64,000 nt of DNA from Faecalibacterium sp. An121. Its GTDB lineage: Bacteria > Bacillota > Clostridia > Oscillospirales > Ruminococcaceae. The notes beneath the pieces were generated by a model, which was not told where the DNA came from, ran no database searches, and was given only the letters and a program-made list of their open reading frames with translations. The stretch lies in NCBI RefSeq assembly GCF_002160915.1, contig NZ_NFLM01000002.1, positions 1 through 64,000 on the forward strand. Direction: 5' to 3'. Position 1 is the stretch's first letter. Every line of letters begins with the position of its first letter. Positions 16,970-26,856 of the stretch are shown here, piece after piece. A program made the translations under genes and the position numbers.

Positions 16970-18955
16970 ATGCAAACTGCCACCCAGAACCCTGCGGCAG
17001 CTTCCGCCCGCCGCAGGATGTACGACTCCAAAGCATTCGAGGCCCAATACCACACCGACCAGCCTCTGGGCGCCCTGTGGACCCCCCAGGCCACCCGCTT
17101 TGCCCTGTGGGCCCCTACCGCCCGCCGCGTGGAGCTGTCCCTGTATGAGGATGGCTGCTCCGGCGCGCCCCAGCTGACCACGGAACTGGCGCGCGCCGGA
17201 CGGGGGGTCTGGCAGGTCCTGCTGGAAGGGGATCTGGACGGCCGCTACTACGATTTCTCCGTCACCGACAGCGAAGGCGTCACCCGCCGCACCGCCGACC
17301 CCTGGGCCAGGGCCTGCGGCCGGGACGGCGCCCGCAGCATGGTGGTGGACCTGCGCCGCACCGACCCCGAAGGCTGGCAGCAGGACGCGCCCCCGGCCCA
17401 CGGCACGGAGGACATCATCTATGAGGTGCACGTCAAGGACTTCTCCCACGATCCCCACAGCGGCGTACCCGAGGCGCTGCGAGGCAAATACCTGGCTCTG
17501 ACCCTCAACGGCACCACTCTGGACGGGGACGGCATCCACCCCACCTGCATCGACTACCTCCGGCAGCTGGGGGTCACCCATGTGCAGCTGATGCCGGTGT
17601 ACGACTTCGGTTCGGTGCCCGAAGGCCAGGGGGACAACTACAACTGGGGCTATGACCCGGTGAATTACAACGTCCCCGACGGCTGGTATGCCACCGATCC
17701 CGACAACGGCGCCGTGCGCATCCGGGAGCTGAAGGCCGCGGTGCAGGCTCTGCACCGCAACGGCTTCCGGGTGGTGATGGATGTGGTGTACAACCACACC
17801 TATAAGCTGGATTCCTGGCTGTGGCGCACCGAGCCCTGGTATTTCTACCGCCAGAACCCCGACGGCACCCCCGCCGACGGCTCGGGCTGCGGCAACGATC
17901 TGGCCAGCGAACGCAGCATGTGCGCCCGCTACATCCTGGAATCGGTGCTGTACTGGGCCGAGGAATACCATATGGACGGCTTCCGCTTTGACCTGATGGC
18001 CCTGCTGGACACGGGCCTGATGAGCCGCATCCGCGCCGAACTGGACCGCCGCTACGGCAAAGGGGAAAAGATCCTCTACGGCGAGCCCTGGAGCGCCCAC
18101 ACCAGCGCCATGCGCCGGGGGGCCATCCCCTCGGGCAAGCGGGCCCTGCCCACCCTGGATGAGAACATCGGCGCGTTCTGCGACGCCACCCGGGACCTGG
18201 TCAAGGGGCATATCCTCCACGCCGAACGGCCCGGCTTTGTCAACGGCGGGTCGGCCCGGCTGTCCGCCCTGGCCTCGGCCATCACCGGCTGGGCCGGGGT
18301 GCAGGGCGGGCGCTTTGCCTCCCGGGCCCCCTCCCAGACCATCAGCTATCTGTCCAGCCACGACGACTGGACCCTGTGGGACAAGCTGGTGATCACCATG
18401 GACCCCCAGCGCGGTTTTGACCAGCCCACCCCCGCCATCCTGCGGGCCAACCGCCTGGCCGCAGCCTTCTGCTTTGGCTGCCAGGGCCATTGGTTCCTGC
18501 TGGCCGGCGAGGAGTTCGGCCGCACCAAACAGGGCCTGCAGGACAGCTTCAACGCCCCCGCCGACCTCAACCGTCTGGACTGGACCCGGGCCTGGACCGG
18601 CCCCTGGCGTCAGCTGGCGGAATACTATCAGGGCCTGATGGCCCTGCGCAAGCAGCTGCCCGCCCTGTGCGACAAGAGCGAGGCGGCGCCCCGGCGGCTG
18701 CTGGGCGCCTGGAGGCCGGGCCGCCAGTGCGCGGCTTTCCTGCTGGACAACAAGGGCCACAGCCACTGGGATCAGCTGCTGCTGATCTACAACGCCGGCC
18801 GCGCCCGGCCCGCTCCTCTGCCCGCCGGGCAATGGCAGCTGCTGGCCGACGCCGACAGCAGCACCCTCTGGGCCGAAGCGCAGCCCACCCTGCTGCAGGA
18901 CCAGGCCGAGCTGCCCGAAAGCGGGGCCCTGATCCTGGGGCGTCTGCACCCATAA
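16970..18955 (+). CDS. pulA: Type I pullulanase (GH13)
   Basis: It hydrolyses alpha-1,6 branches in pullulan and branched maltodextrins. The 661-residue protein has an N-terminal CBM48-like domain (about 40-120) and a GH13 barrel with the pullulanase signature YNWGYDPVNYN, the nucleophile in DGFRFDLM, the acid/base in LYGEPW and the third carboxylate in SSHDD. No signal peptide, so it works on imported glucans in the cytoplasm. AAAGGA precedes ATG 16970; a second in-frame ATG 16 codons later is possible. First of five glucan enzyme genes in a row. Confidence 0.92.
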   Translation: MQTATQNPAAASARRRMYDSKAFEAQYHTDQPLGALWTPQATRFALWAPTARRVELSLYEDGCSGAPQLTTELARAGRGVWQVLLEGDLDGRYYDFSVTDSEGVTRRTADPWARACGRDGARSMVVDLRRTDPEGWQQDAPPAHGTEDIIYEVHVKDFSHDPHSGVPEALRGKYLALTLNGTTLDGDGIHPTCIDYLRQLGVTHVQLMPVYDFGSVPEGQGDNYNWGYDPVNYNVPDGWYATDPDNGAVRIRELKAAVQALHRNGFRVVMDVVYNHTYKLDSWLWRTEPWYFYRQNPDGTPADGSGCGNDLASERSMCARYILESVLYWAEEYHMDGFRFDLMALLDTGLMSRIRAELDRRYGKGEKILYGEPWSAHTSAMRRGAIPSGKRALPTLDENIGAFCDATRDLVKGHILHAERPGFVNGGSARLSALASAITGWAGVQGGRFASRAPSQTISYLSSHDDWTLWDKLVITMDPQRGFDQPTPAILRANRLAAAFCFGCQGHWFLLAGEEFGRTKQGLQDSFNAPADLNRLDWTRAWTGPWRQLAEYYQGLMALRKQLPALCDKSEAAPRRLLGAWRPGRQCAAFLLDNKGHSHWDQLLLIYNAGRARPAPLPAGQWQLLADADSSTLWAEAQPTLLQDQAELPESGALILGRLHP

Positions 18956-18978
18956 CACGACAAGGAGCAACAAAACCT

Positions 18979-20958
18979 ATGGATCTTCTTTTTGGAAGGC
19001 AGGATTTCGCCAGCGAAGCCTGCCAGCAGAACACCTTTTTGCTGACCAACGGCCTGGGGGGCTATTGCTCCCTGTCGGCGGCCTTTTCGGCCACCCGGGG
19101 GGATCACGCCCTGCTGATGGCCAGCCTGCGGGCCCCCACCGCCCGCTTTGACCTGGTGCACCGTATGTCCGAGCAGCTGACGGTGGGCCAGCAGACGGTC
19201 TGGCTGTCCACCCAGGACAAGGCCGGCTGTCCCGACGAGGACGGCTGGCGCCACCTGGTCCTGTTCGATGGGGACGGCCCCCGGTGGGTGTACGAGGTCG
19301 CCGGCGTCCGTGTGACCCGGCAGCTGGCCATGGACTATGGGCAGAACACGGTGGCGGTGCAGTACACCATCGAGAACCATAGCCAGGCCCCCTGCACCCT
19401 GACCGCCACCCCCTGGCTGCGGTTCATCCCCAAGGGGGGCCGCATGACCAGCCGCCGCCGCTTTGACTGGAGCGCCAGCCAGGTGCGCAGCGGCGGGCTC
19501 CGGCTCCGCTTTGCCGTGGAGGGAGGCATCGCGGAAGCCCTGCCCGACTGCCTATACGAGACGCTGCGGTTCCGTCACGATGCGCCCGACGGCCGCACCC
19601 CCACCGGCCTGTGCGGAGCGGCCGGGCGGTTCGTCTTTACCGCTGCGCCCGGGCAGACCCGTCCGTGCGCGGTGGTGCTGGGCACCGGCGCCGACCTGCC
19701 CACCGCAGGCGCCGTGCTGGCTTCCCAGGCCAGGCGCCGGCAGGAGCAGGCCGAGGCGGCCGGGCTGCACACGGCGCTGGGGCAGGCGCTGTCGGCGGCG
19801 GCCGACGCCTTCATCGTGGAGCGGGCCTCCACCCAGGGCAAGACCATCGTGGCGGGCTACCCCTTCTTCACCGACTGGGGCCGCGACACCATGATCGCCC
19901 TGCCCGGCTGCACCCTGTCCACCGGCCGCTATGAGGACGCCAGGAGCATCCTGCGCACCTTTGCCGCCAACGAACGGGACGGCCTGCTGCCCAACCTCTT
20001 TCCCGACCAGGACGCACAGCCCCAGTACAACACGGCGGACGCGGCCCTGCTGTTCATCAACTGCCTGTGGCTGTACTACACCCGCACCCAGGACGATGCC
20101 TTTGCAGCCGAGATGTGGCCCTGTGCCGCCCGGATCGTCCAGTGCTACCGGCAGGGCACCAGCCATGGCATCCACATGGACGCCGACGGCCTGCTGTGCG
20201 CCGGCGAGGGCCTGGACCAGGTGACCTGGATGGACGTGCGGATCGGCACCCATCTGCCCACCCCACGCCACGGCAAGCCGGTGGAGATCAACGCCTACTG
20301 GTACAACGCCCTGCGCATCATGGCCCGGCTGGCGCCCCTGGCCGGCGCCGACGGCGGCCCCTACGCACAGCTGGCCGCGCAGGCGGGGGCCAGCTTCCGC
20401 CAGGCTTTCTGGATGCCCGGGGAGCAGCGGCTGCGGGACGTCATCAGCCCCCAGCCCTCCCCTGCCGACACCCAGCTGCGGTGCAACCAGATCTGGGCCG
20501 TATCCATGCCCTTCACCCCCCTCACCCGGGACCAGGCCGCCGGGGTGGTGCGCAGCGTCCGTCAGGCTTTATGGACCCCCTGCGGCCTGCGCACCCTCGA
20601 CCCCGCCGACCCCGACTTCCACCCCGTCTACGGCGGGCCCCAGAAGGTCCGGGATCTGGCCTACCACCAGGGGACGGTGTGGCCCTTCCCCCTGGGAGGC
20701 TACTATCTGGCCCAGCTGCGTGTGGGCGATTTCTCCCCCGCGAGCTGCCGCCAGGTGCGCCAGGACCTGGACGCTTTGCTCCCCGCCCTGCGGGAAGGGT
20801 GCCTGGGCTCGCTGCCCGAGATCTACGACGGCGGCGTGCCCGGCCCCTCCCGCGGGTGCTTTGCCCAGGCCTGGAGCGTGGGCGAGCTGCTGCGGGTCTG
20901 TGAGGCGCTGGAGCGTCCCCAGGCCGCGGGCCTGGAGGGCGGCTGGGCCCAGGCGTGA
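18979..20958 (+). CDS. Glycogen debranching enzyme, amylo-alpha-1,6-glucosidase type
   Basis: The 659-residue cytoplasmic protein has an N-terminal GDE_N beta-sandwich (about 1-250) and a C-terminal (alpha/alpha)6 barrel with FFTDWGRDTMIALPG and GTVWPFPLGGY, the hallmarks of bacterial GH133-like debranching enzymes. It would remove glucosyl branch stubs. The ATG at 18979 follows AAGGAG and is 23 bp after pulA; longer readings of the frame overlap pulA. Having this and a pullulanase side by side suggests handling of both long and limit branches. Confidence 0.88.
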   Translation: MDLLFGRQDFASEACQQNTFLLTNGLGGYCSLSAAFSATRGDHALLMASLRAPTARFDLVHRMSEQLTVGQQTVWLSTQDKAGCPDEDGWRHLVLFDGDGPRWVYEVAGVRVTRQLAMDYGQNTVAVQYTIENHSQAPCTLTATPWLRFIPKGGRMTSRRRFDWSASQVRSGGLRLRFAVEGGIAEALPDCLYETLRFRHDAPDGRTPTGLCGAAGRFVFTAAPGQTRPCAVVLGTGADLPTAGAVLASQARRRQEQAEAAGLHTALGQALSAAADAFIVERASTQGKTIVAGYPFFTDWGRDTMIALPGCTLSTGRYEDARSILRTFAANERDGLLPNLFPDQDAQPQYNTADAALLFINCLWLYYTRTQDDAFAAEMWPCAARIVQCYRQGTSHGIHMDADGLLCAGEGLDQVTWMDVRIGTHLPTPRHGKPVEINAYWYNALRIMARLAPLAGADGGPYAQLAAQAGASFRQAFWMPGEQRLRDVISPQPSPADTQLRCNQIWAVSMPFTPLTRDQAAGVVRSVRQALWTPCGLRTLDPADPDFHPVYGGPQKVRDLAYHQGTVWPFPLGGYYLAQLRVGDFSPASCRQVRQDLDALLPALREGCLGSLPEIYDGGVPGPSRGCFAQAWSVGELLRVCEALERPQAAGLEGGWAQA

Positions 20959-21009
20959 GATATCCTGCTCCTTTTGTCCATTTATTGATAGGATGTGGCG
21001 GTTTTCGCA

Positions 21010-21038
21010 TTGAATTATCCGGCGTTCCATAGTATCCT
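21010..21038 (+). promoter_or_regulatory. Possible promoter before the GH13_20 gene
   Basis: TTGAAT (21010-21015) and TATCCT (21033-21038) are 17 bp apart in the 133-bp gap. The -10 is weak. A single GTTTCG half-site follows at about 21070. Confidence 0.35.
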
Positions 21039-21091
21039 TATTCTGCAAAAACGAGAAGGTAACGGAAGGGTTTCGATAAGGAGGTTCCCCT

Positions 21092-22813
21092 ATGATGGAT
21101 CTAGCCGCCATTTTCCACCAGGCGCGGGTGCCCATGTGCTGCGCCCTGGATCAAGACACCCTGCAGATCACCCTGCGCACCGGTCTGGAAGTGGACAGCG
21201 TCCAGCTGATCTACGCCGACCCCTACGAGGCCGGCATTGCCGGGGGCGAGGAGAGCTGGGAAGGCCGCCGGATGGCCATGCAGCCATCCTTCCGGCTGGA
21301 GCACAGCCGCCTGTGGCAGGCCGTGCTCCGCCCGCCCTACCGCCGGCTGCGCTACTGCTTCGCCCTGCAGCAGGGCCAGGAGACCTGGTACTACTACGAG
21401 GACGGCCTGCGTCCGGTGCTGCAGCTGGACGCCCGTGTGCAGTGCTTCGCCATGCCCTGGATGAATCCCGCCGACTGCATCGCCCCGCCCGACTGGGTGC
21501 GGCACACCGTCTGGTATCAGATCTTCCCCGACCGGTTCTGCCGCGGCGGCAGCGGCCGGACGGCGGACCAGCCCTGGCGCAAAGGCCCCGTCACCAACGC
21601 CCAGCGCTTTGGCGGGGATCTGGCGGGCATCACCGCCAAGCTGCCCTATCTGGCCCGGCTGGGGATCAGCGGCCTGTACCTCAACCCTATCTTTCTGGCC
21701 GCCAGCGTCCACAAGTACGACACAGCCGACTACACCCGCATCGATCCCGATTTCGGCTGCGAGGAGGATTTCCGCCGGCTGGTGCACGCCGCCCACGACC
21801 AGGGCATCCGGGTGATGGTGGACGCGGTGTTCAACCACTGCGGCCCCCACTTCGGCCCCTGGCGGGACGTGGTGGCCCATGGGCCCCACTCCCCCTACTG
21901 GAGCTGGTTCTTCGTCCATCGGTGGCCCTTTGAGGAGGGCGACACCCGGGACGGCCGGTACTACTCCTTCGCCTTCCACGGCGGGATGCCCAAGCTGAAC
22001 ACCAACCTGCCCGCCGTCCAGGATTATCTGATCGGGCTGTGTGAAAGCTGGGTGCGCCAGTACGACATCGACGCCATCCGCTTTGATGTGGGCAACGAGA
22101 TCTCCCACGATCTCCTGCGCAGGCTGCGGGTCCGGCTGAAGGCCATCAAGCCCGGCCTCTATCTGCTGGGCGAGATCTGGCACGACGCCCCGGCCTGGCT
22201 GGAGGGGGACGAGTACGACGCCGTCATGCACTATCCCCTGCAGAGCGCCCTGCGCCGCTTCTTTGAGGACGAGAGCCAGCCCGCCCAGGCCTTTGGCTGG
22301 GATGTGGCCCGGTGTATGTCGGTATACGCACCCCAGGTCAACACCGCCCAGTTCATCCTGCTGGACTCCCACGACACCATCCGGCTGCGCAGCCGGGTGC
22401 GCAGCGAGGACGAGTACTGGCAGCAGCTGGCGGCCCTGTTCACCCTGCCGGGCAGCCCCTGCGTCTATTACGGCACCGAGGTGGTGCTGGAAGGCGGGCC
22501 TGACCCCGACTGCCGCCGCTGTATGCCCTGGGACGAACTGGACACCCCCGCAGGCCAGGCCTCCTGCCAGACGCTGCGCGCCCTCATCGCCCTGCGCCGG
22601 CAGGAACCCGCTTTGCAGGGCGGGGAGATCGCGTTCCTGGACGGGCCCGACCGGCTGGTGCGCTACCGCCGCGGCAGCGTCCGTCCGCTGGAAGTCTGCC
22701 TGAACGCGGGCCGGGAGCCCGAAGCGCCGGCTCCCACAGGTGAGGTGCTGTTCGCACGGGGCTGGGACGGGAACCGGCTGGCCCCGGGCGGCGTCCTGAT
22801 CTGCCGCGTCTGA
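21092..22813 (+). CDS. Neopullulanase/cyclomaltodextrinase-type GH13 enzyme
   Basis: The 573-residue protein has the N-terminal domain typical of subfamily GH13_20, then a barrel entered by WYQIFPDRFC. Catalytic residues lie in IDAIRFDVGNEI (nucleophile), LLGEIWHD (acid/base) and LDSHDTIRL. MPKLNT is the GH13_20 marker. Such enzymes cut cyclodextrins, pullulan and maltodextrins to maltose or panose. No signal peptide. AAGGAGG precedes ATG 21092. The exact substrate preference cannot be read from sequence. Confidence 0.88.
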   Translation: MMDLAAIFHQARVPMCCALDQDTLQITLRTGLEVDSVQLIYADPYEAGIAGGEESWEGRRMAMQPSFRLEHSRLWQAVLRPPYRRLRYCFALQQGQETWYYYEDGLRPVLQLDARVQCFAMPWMNPADCIAPPDWVRHTVWYQIFPDRFCRGGSGRTADQPWRKGPVTNAQRFGGDLAGITAKLPYLARLGISGLYLNPIFLAASVHKYDTADYTRIDPDFGCEEDFRRLVHAAHDQGIRVMVDAVFNHCGPHFGPWRDVVAHGPHSPYWSWFFVHRWPFEEGDTRDGRYYSFAFHGGMPKLNTNLPAVQDYLIGLCESWVRQYDIDAIRFDVGNEISHDLLRRLRVRLKAIKPGLYLLGEIWHDAPAWLEGDEYDAVMHYPLQSALRRFFEDESQPAQAFGWDVARCMSVYAPQVNTAQFILLDSHDTIRLRSRVRSEDEYWQQLAALFTLPGSPCVYYGTEVVLEGGPDPDCRRCMPWDELDTPAGQASCQTLRALIALRRQEPALQGGEIAFLDGPDRLVRYRRGSVRPLEVCLNAGREPEAPAPTGEVLFARGWDGNRLAPGGVLICRV

Positions 22814-22841
22814 TCCATATCATACAATAAGGAGCGTTTTT

Positions 22842-24467
22842 ATGATCGATTTCAGCAAAAAGGACTGGTGGAAGGAAGCCGTCATCTACCAGATCTATCC
22901 CAAGAGCTTTCAGGATTCCAACGGGGACGGCATCGGTGACCTGCCGGGCATCCTGTCCCGGCTGGACTACCTGCAAAAGCTGGGGGTGAACGCTTTGTGG
23001 ATCAGCCCGGTGTTCGCCTCTCCCCAGGTGGACAACGGCTACGATGTCTCCGACTACCGCGCCATCGATCCCATGTTCGGCACCATGGAGGATATGCGCA
23101 CCCTCATCCGGGAGGCGGGGGCCCGGGGCATCGGCATCCTGCTGGATCTGGTGCTCAACCACACCAGCGACCAGCACCGCTGGTTTCTGGAGGCCTGCAA
23201 GGGCCGGGATAACCCCTGCCACGATTATTACATCTGGCGGGACGGCCAGCCCGGCGTCCTGCCCAACGAGATGCGCGCCGCCTTTGGGGGGCCTGCCTGG
23301 ACCTATGTGCCCCAGCTGGGCCAATACTACTTCCATCAGTTCGCTCCCCAGCAGCCCGACCTGAACTGGGAGAACCCCGCCGTCCGCCAGGAGCTGTACG
23401 CCATGATCCGCGCCTGGATGGCCGAGGGGGTCAAGGGGTTCCGGCTGGACGTCATCGACCAGATCGCCAAGGACCCCGACCGCCAGATCACCGCCAACGG
23501 CCCCCGGCTGATGGAGTTCCTGCACGAGCTGAACCGGGAGACTTGGGGCGGGGCCAACCTTGTGACGGTGGGCGAAGCCTGGGGCGCGGATATCCCCCGG
23601 GCCCGGCAGTACAGCGCCCCCGACGGCAGCGTGTTCAGCATGGTGTTCCAGTTCGAGCAGATGTGCCTGGACCACGAGGCCGACAAGTGGGTGCCCAAAG
23701 CCATGGCCCTGCCCGAGCTGAAGGCCAGCATCGCCCGCTGGCAGCAGGGCCTGCACGGCTGCGGCTGGAACAGCCTGTTCTGGGACAACCACGACCTGCC
23801 CCGCATCGTCAGCCGCTGGGGCGACGACGGCCAAGCCCGGGTGGATTCGGCCAAGGCCCTTGCGGTGGCGCTGCACGGCCTCCAGGGCACCCCTTATATC
23901 TACCAGGGCGAGGAGCTGGGCATGACCAACGCCCCCTATCCCGTGGAGGACCTGCGGGATGTGGAGAGCATCAACGCTTACCACGAGCTGGTGGACGGAG
24001 GCAAGAGCCCCGAGGAGGCCCTGGCGCTGATCCACCGGATGATGCGGGACAACGCCCGCACCCCCATGCAGTGGACCGCCGGGGAGAACGCCGGCTTCAC
24101 CACCGGCACCCCCTGGATGCGGGTCAACCCCAACCACACCGTCATCAACGCCGAGGCCGCCCTGGCTGACCCGGACTCGGTGTTCCACACCTATCGGAAG
24201 CTGATCGCGCTGCGCAAGGCATACCCCGTCTTTGTGGAGGGGGATTTCACCCTGCTGTGCCCCGAGGACCCGCAGGTGTTTGCCTATCTGCGCCGGGGCG
24301 CGGGCCAGGAGCTGCTTGCCACTGTCAACCTCAGCGGCAAGCCCGCCGCCTTCGCCCTGCCCGAGGCCTTCCGGGGCTGCCAGCCCCTGCTGGCCACCCA
24401 GGGCACGCCCGACAGCGGTGTGCTGCGCCCCTGGGAGGCTCTGCTCTACCTGCGTGACGCGATCTGA
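22842..24467 (+). CDS. malL: Oligo-1,6-glucosidase (GH13_31)
   Basis: A 541-residue alpha-glucosidase starting with [31 protein letters not shown] marks GH13_31; the nucleophile is in GFRLDVIDQ, the acid/base in TVGEAWG and the third carboxylate in WDNHDLPR. The Val after the nucleophile (LDV) is the residue associated with alpha-1,6 rather than alpha-1,4 specificity, so isomaltose, panose and branch remnants are likely substrates. It follows the GH13_20 gene by 28 bp with AAGGAG and belongs to the same enzyme run. Confidence 0.88.
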   Translation: MIDFSKKDWWKEAVIYQIYPKSFQDSNGDGIGDLPGILSRLDYLQKLGVNALWISPVFASPQVDNGYDVSDYRAIDPMFGTMEDMRTLIREAGARGIGILLDLVLNHTSDQHRWFLEACKGRDNPCHDYYIWRDGQPGVLPNEMRAAFGGPAWTYVPQLGQYYFHQFAPQQPDLNWENPAVRQELYAMIRAWMAEGVKGFRLDVIDQIAKDPDRQITANGPRLMEFLHELNRETWGGANLVTVGEAWGADIPRARQYSAPDGSVFSMVFQFEQMCLDHEADKWVPKAMALPELKASIARWQQGLHGCGWNSLFWDNHDLPRIVSRWGDDGQARVDSAKALAVALHGLQGTPYIYQGEELGMTNAPYPVEDLRDVESINAYHELVDGGKSPEEALALIHRMMRDNARTPMQWTAGENAGFTTGTPWMRVNPNHTVINAEAALADPDSVFHTYRKLIALRKAYPVFVEGDFTLLCPEDPQVFAYLRRGAGQELLATVNLSGKPAAFALPEAFRGCQPLLATQGTPDSGVLRPWEALLYLRDAI

Positions 24468-24508
24468 GAACGTTATCACCAACGTTACAAACAAGGGAGG
24501 GTTTCACC

Positions 24509-26785
24509 ATGGAACTCAAACAGCAACTGTCCGCCATCACCAATGCCCGCTTTGGCTGCGGGCCCGAGGGGTGCACCGACGCCCAGCTCTACCAGGCCCT
24601 GCTGACCCTGACCCAGCAGCTGGCAGCCGGCCGGCCCGCACCCAAAGGTCCGCGCAAGCTCTATTACTTCTCGGCTGAATTTTTGATGGGCAAACTGCTC
24701 AGCAACAACCTGCTGGCCCTGGACCTCTTTGAGCCCGTGCGCGCCCTGCTGGATGCGATGGGCCGCAGCCTGGCCGCTCTGGAGGAGTACGAGCCCGAGC
24801 CCTCGCTGGGCAACGGCGGTCTGGGCCGTCTGGCTGCCTGCTTTTTGGACTCCATCGCCGCTCTGGGCCTGCCCGGGGACGGCGTGGGCCTGAACTATCA
24901 CTACGGCCTGTTCCATCAGAAATTCGTGGACCGCAGGCAGCAGGAGCAGCCCGACCCCTGGATCCAGCCCGAAAGCTGGCTGCTGCCCACCGGAAAGAGC
25001 TACACCGTCCCCTTTGGCGGCTTTGATCTGGAGGCCGTGCTGTACGACATCGCCATCCCCGGCGCCCGGAGCGGCATCGCCAACCGGCTGCACCTGTTCG
25101 ATGTCACCGACCCGGCCCAGCCCCCCGCCAACGGCATCGACTTTGACAAGCGGGATATCCCCCACTGTCTGACCGCTTTCCTCTACCCCGACGACAGCGA
25201 CCGGGACGGCCAGCTGCTGCGGGTGTACCAGCAGTACTTTATGGTCTCGGCCGGCGCACAGCTGATCCTGGATGAACTGGAGGCGCAGGGCTTTGGTCCC
25301 GAGACCCTCAGCCAGCATGTGGCCATCCAGATCAACGACACTCATCCCTCCATGGTCATCCCCGAGATGATCCGTCTGCTGACCGGCAGGGGCCTGACCT
25401 TTGACGAGGCAGTGGAACAGGTGGAACAGACCTGCGCCTACACCAACCACACCATCCTGGCCGAAGCCCTCGAGAAGTGGCCGCTGGACTATCTGCAGAC
25501 GGTGGCCCCCCAGATCGTACCCATCATCCGGGAGCTGGACAGCCGGGCGCGGCAGCGCAGCGGCGACTCCCGGGTGGCCATCCTGGACGATGCCGGCCGG
25601 GTGCACATGGCCCACATGGACATCCACTACGGCCATTCGGTGAACGGCGTGGCCGCCCTCCACACCGAGATCCTCAAATCCAGCGAGCTGAAACCCTTCT
25701 ACGACCTCTATCCCGACAAGTTCAACAACAAGACCAACGGCGTCACCTTCCGCCGCTGGCTGGAGGTGTGCGACCCGGCCCTGTCCCACTGGATCACCCA
25801 GCGGATTGGCGACGGCTGGACCCGCGACCCCGAGGAGCTGGAAAAGCTGCTGCCCTTTGCCGAGGACCCCAACAGCCTGAACGCCCTGCTGGAGGTCAAG
25901 CAGCACAACAAGCGCAAGCTGCAGGCCCTGCTGCGGCAGCGCCAGGGCGTGGAGGTGGACGAGAACTCCATCTTTGACATCCAGGTCAAGCGTCTGCACG
26001 AGTACAAACGCCAGCAGATGAACGCTTTGTGGGTCATCTACAAATACTGTCAGATCAAGGGCGGCAACCGTCCGGCCCGGCCCATCACGGTGCTGTTCGG
26101 CGCCAAGGCGGCCCCCGCTTACACCATGGCCAAGAACATCATCCATCTGATCCTCTGCTTGCAGGCCCTCACCGAGTCCGATCCCGATGTCCGGCCCTGG
26201 CTGCACGTGGTGATGGTGGAGAACTACAACGTCAGCTGGGCCGAGGCCCTCATCCCCGCCTGCGACATCTCGGAGCAGATCTCCCTGGCCTCCAAGGAAG
26301 CCAGCGGTACCAGCAACATGAAGTTCATGGCCAACGGCGCCGTCACCCTGGGCACCATGGACGGCGCCAATGTGGAGATCGCCGGCCTGGTGGGCCAGGA
26401 CAACATCTTCACCTTCGGCGCTTCCAGCGACGAAGTCATCGGGCTGTATGCCAACGGCGGCTATCATCCCCTGGATCACTACCACCGTCCCGGCATCGAA
26501 TATCTGGTGGACTTCCTGCTGACCCCCCAGATGCTGTCCATCGGCGACCCCCAGATGCTGTGGGCGCTGTGGAACGACATGAAGTACAAGGACTGGTTCA
26601 TGGCCCTGCTGGATGTGGAGAGCTATATCGCCGAGAAGGAGCGCGCCCTGGCCGCCTATGAGGACCGCACCGCCTGGGCCAAAAAGATGCTGGTCAACAT
26701 CGCCCGGTCGGGCTACTTCTCCTCCGACCGCACCATCGCCCAGTACGATGCCGATATCTGGCACCTGCGCCCCGCCAAGGATTGA
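24509..26785 (+). CDS. glgP: Alpha-glucan phosphorylase (GT35)
   Basis: It releases glucose-1-phosphate from the non-reducing ends of glycogen or maltodextrins with PLP. The 758-residue length fits bacterial GlgP/Mal[15 protein letters not shown], the [11 protein letters not shown] block and the PLP lysine motif [14 protein letters not shown] with GTMDGANVE are intact. It is the last gene of the plus-strand glucan run and ends at a strong terminator. Whether its main substrate is stored glycogen or imported maltodextrin cannot be decided; the context favours the latter. Confidence 0.95.
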   Translation: MELKQQLSAITNARFGCGPEGCTDAQLYQALLTLTQQLAAGRPAPKGPRKLYYFSAEFLMGKLLSNNLLALDLFEPVRALLDAMGRSLAALEEYEPEPSLGNGGLGRLAACFLDSIAALGLPGDGVGLNYHYGLFHQKFVDRRQQEQPDPWIQPESWLLPTGKSYTVPFGGFDLEAVLYDIAIPGARSGIANRLHLFDVTDPAQPPANGIDFDKRDIPHCLTAFLYPDDSDRDGQLLRVYQQYFMVSAGAQLILDELEAQGFGPETLSQHVAIQINDTHPSMVIPEMIRLLTGRGLTFDEAVEQVEQTCAYTNHTILAEALEKWPLDYLQTVAPQIVPIIRELDSRARQRSGDSRVAILDDAGRVHMAHMDIHYGHSVNGVAALHTEILKSSELKPFYDLYPDKFNNKTNGVTFRRWLEVCDPALSHWITQRIGDGWTRDPEELEKLLPFAEDPNSLNALLEVKQHNKRKLQALLRQRQGVEVDENSIFDIQVKRLHEYKRQQMNALWVIYKYCQIKGGNRPARPITVLFGAKAAPAYTMAKNIIHLILCLQALTESDPDVRPWLHVVMVENYNVSWAEALIPACDISEQISLASKEASGTSNMKFMANGAVTLGTMDGANVEIAGLVGQDNIFTFGASSDEVIGLYANGGYHPLDHYHRPGIEYLVDFLLTPQMLSIGDPQMLWALWNDMKYKDWFMALLDVESYIAEKERALAAYEDRTAWAKKMLVNIARSGYFSSDRTIAQYDADIWHLRPAKD

Positions 26786-26799
26786 TTTCAACCAAAAAG

Positions 26800-26846
26800 A
26801 GCCGGAGGGCTGTGGAACGTTCCGCAGCCCTCCGGCTTGTTTTTTT
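26800..26846. terminator. Bidirectional terminator between glgP and the GH31 gene
   Basis: AGCCGGAGGGCTG (26800-26812) pairs with CAGCCCTCCGGCT (26825-26837), and the loop itself folds (GGAAC/GTTCC). T7 follows on the plus strand and AAAAA precedes it for the minus strand. Confidence 0.9.
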
Positions 26847-26856
26847 CAGCAAAGAC

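Noticed and set aside
18490-18978. N-terminal extension of the debranching enzyme into the pullulanase gene
   Set aside because: The extension is an out-of-frame reading of pulA; ATG 18979 has its own AAGGAG.
24469-24487. Direct repeat AACGTTA, twice, 12 bp apart before glgP
   Set aside because: Too short, and no promoter beside it; could be chance.
24485-26791. A 768-codon minus-strand frame opposite the glucan phosphorylase
   Set aside because: Shadow of a strongly conserved plus-strand gene.
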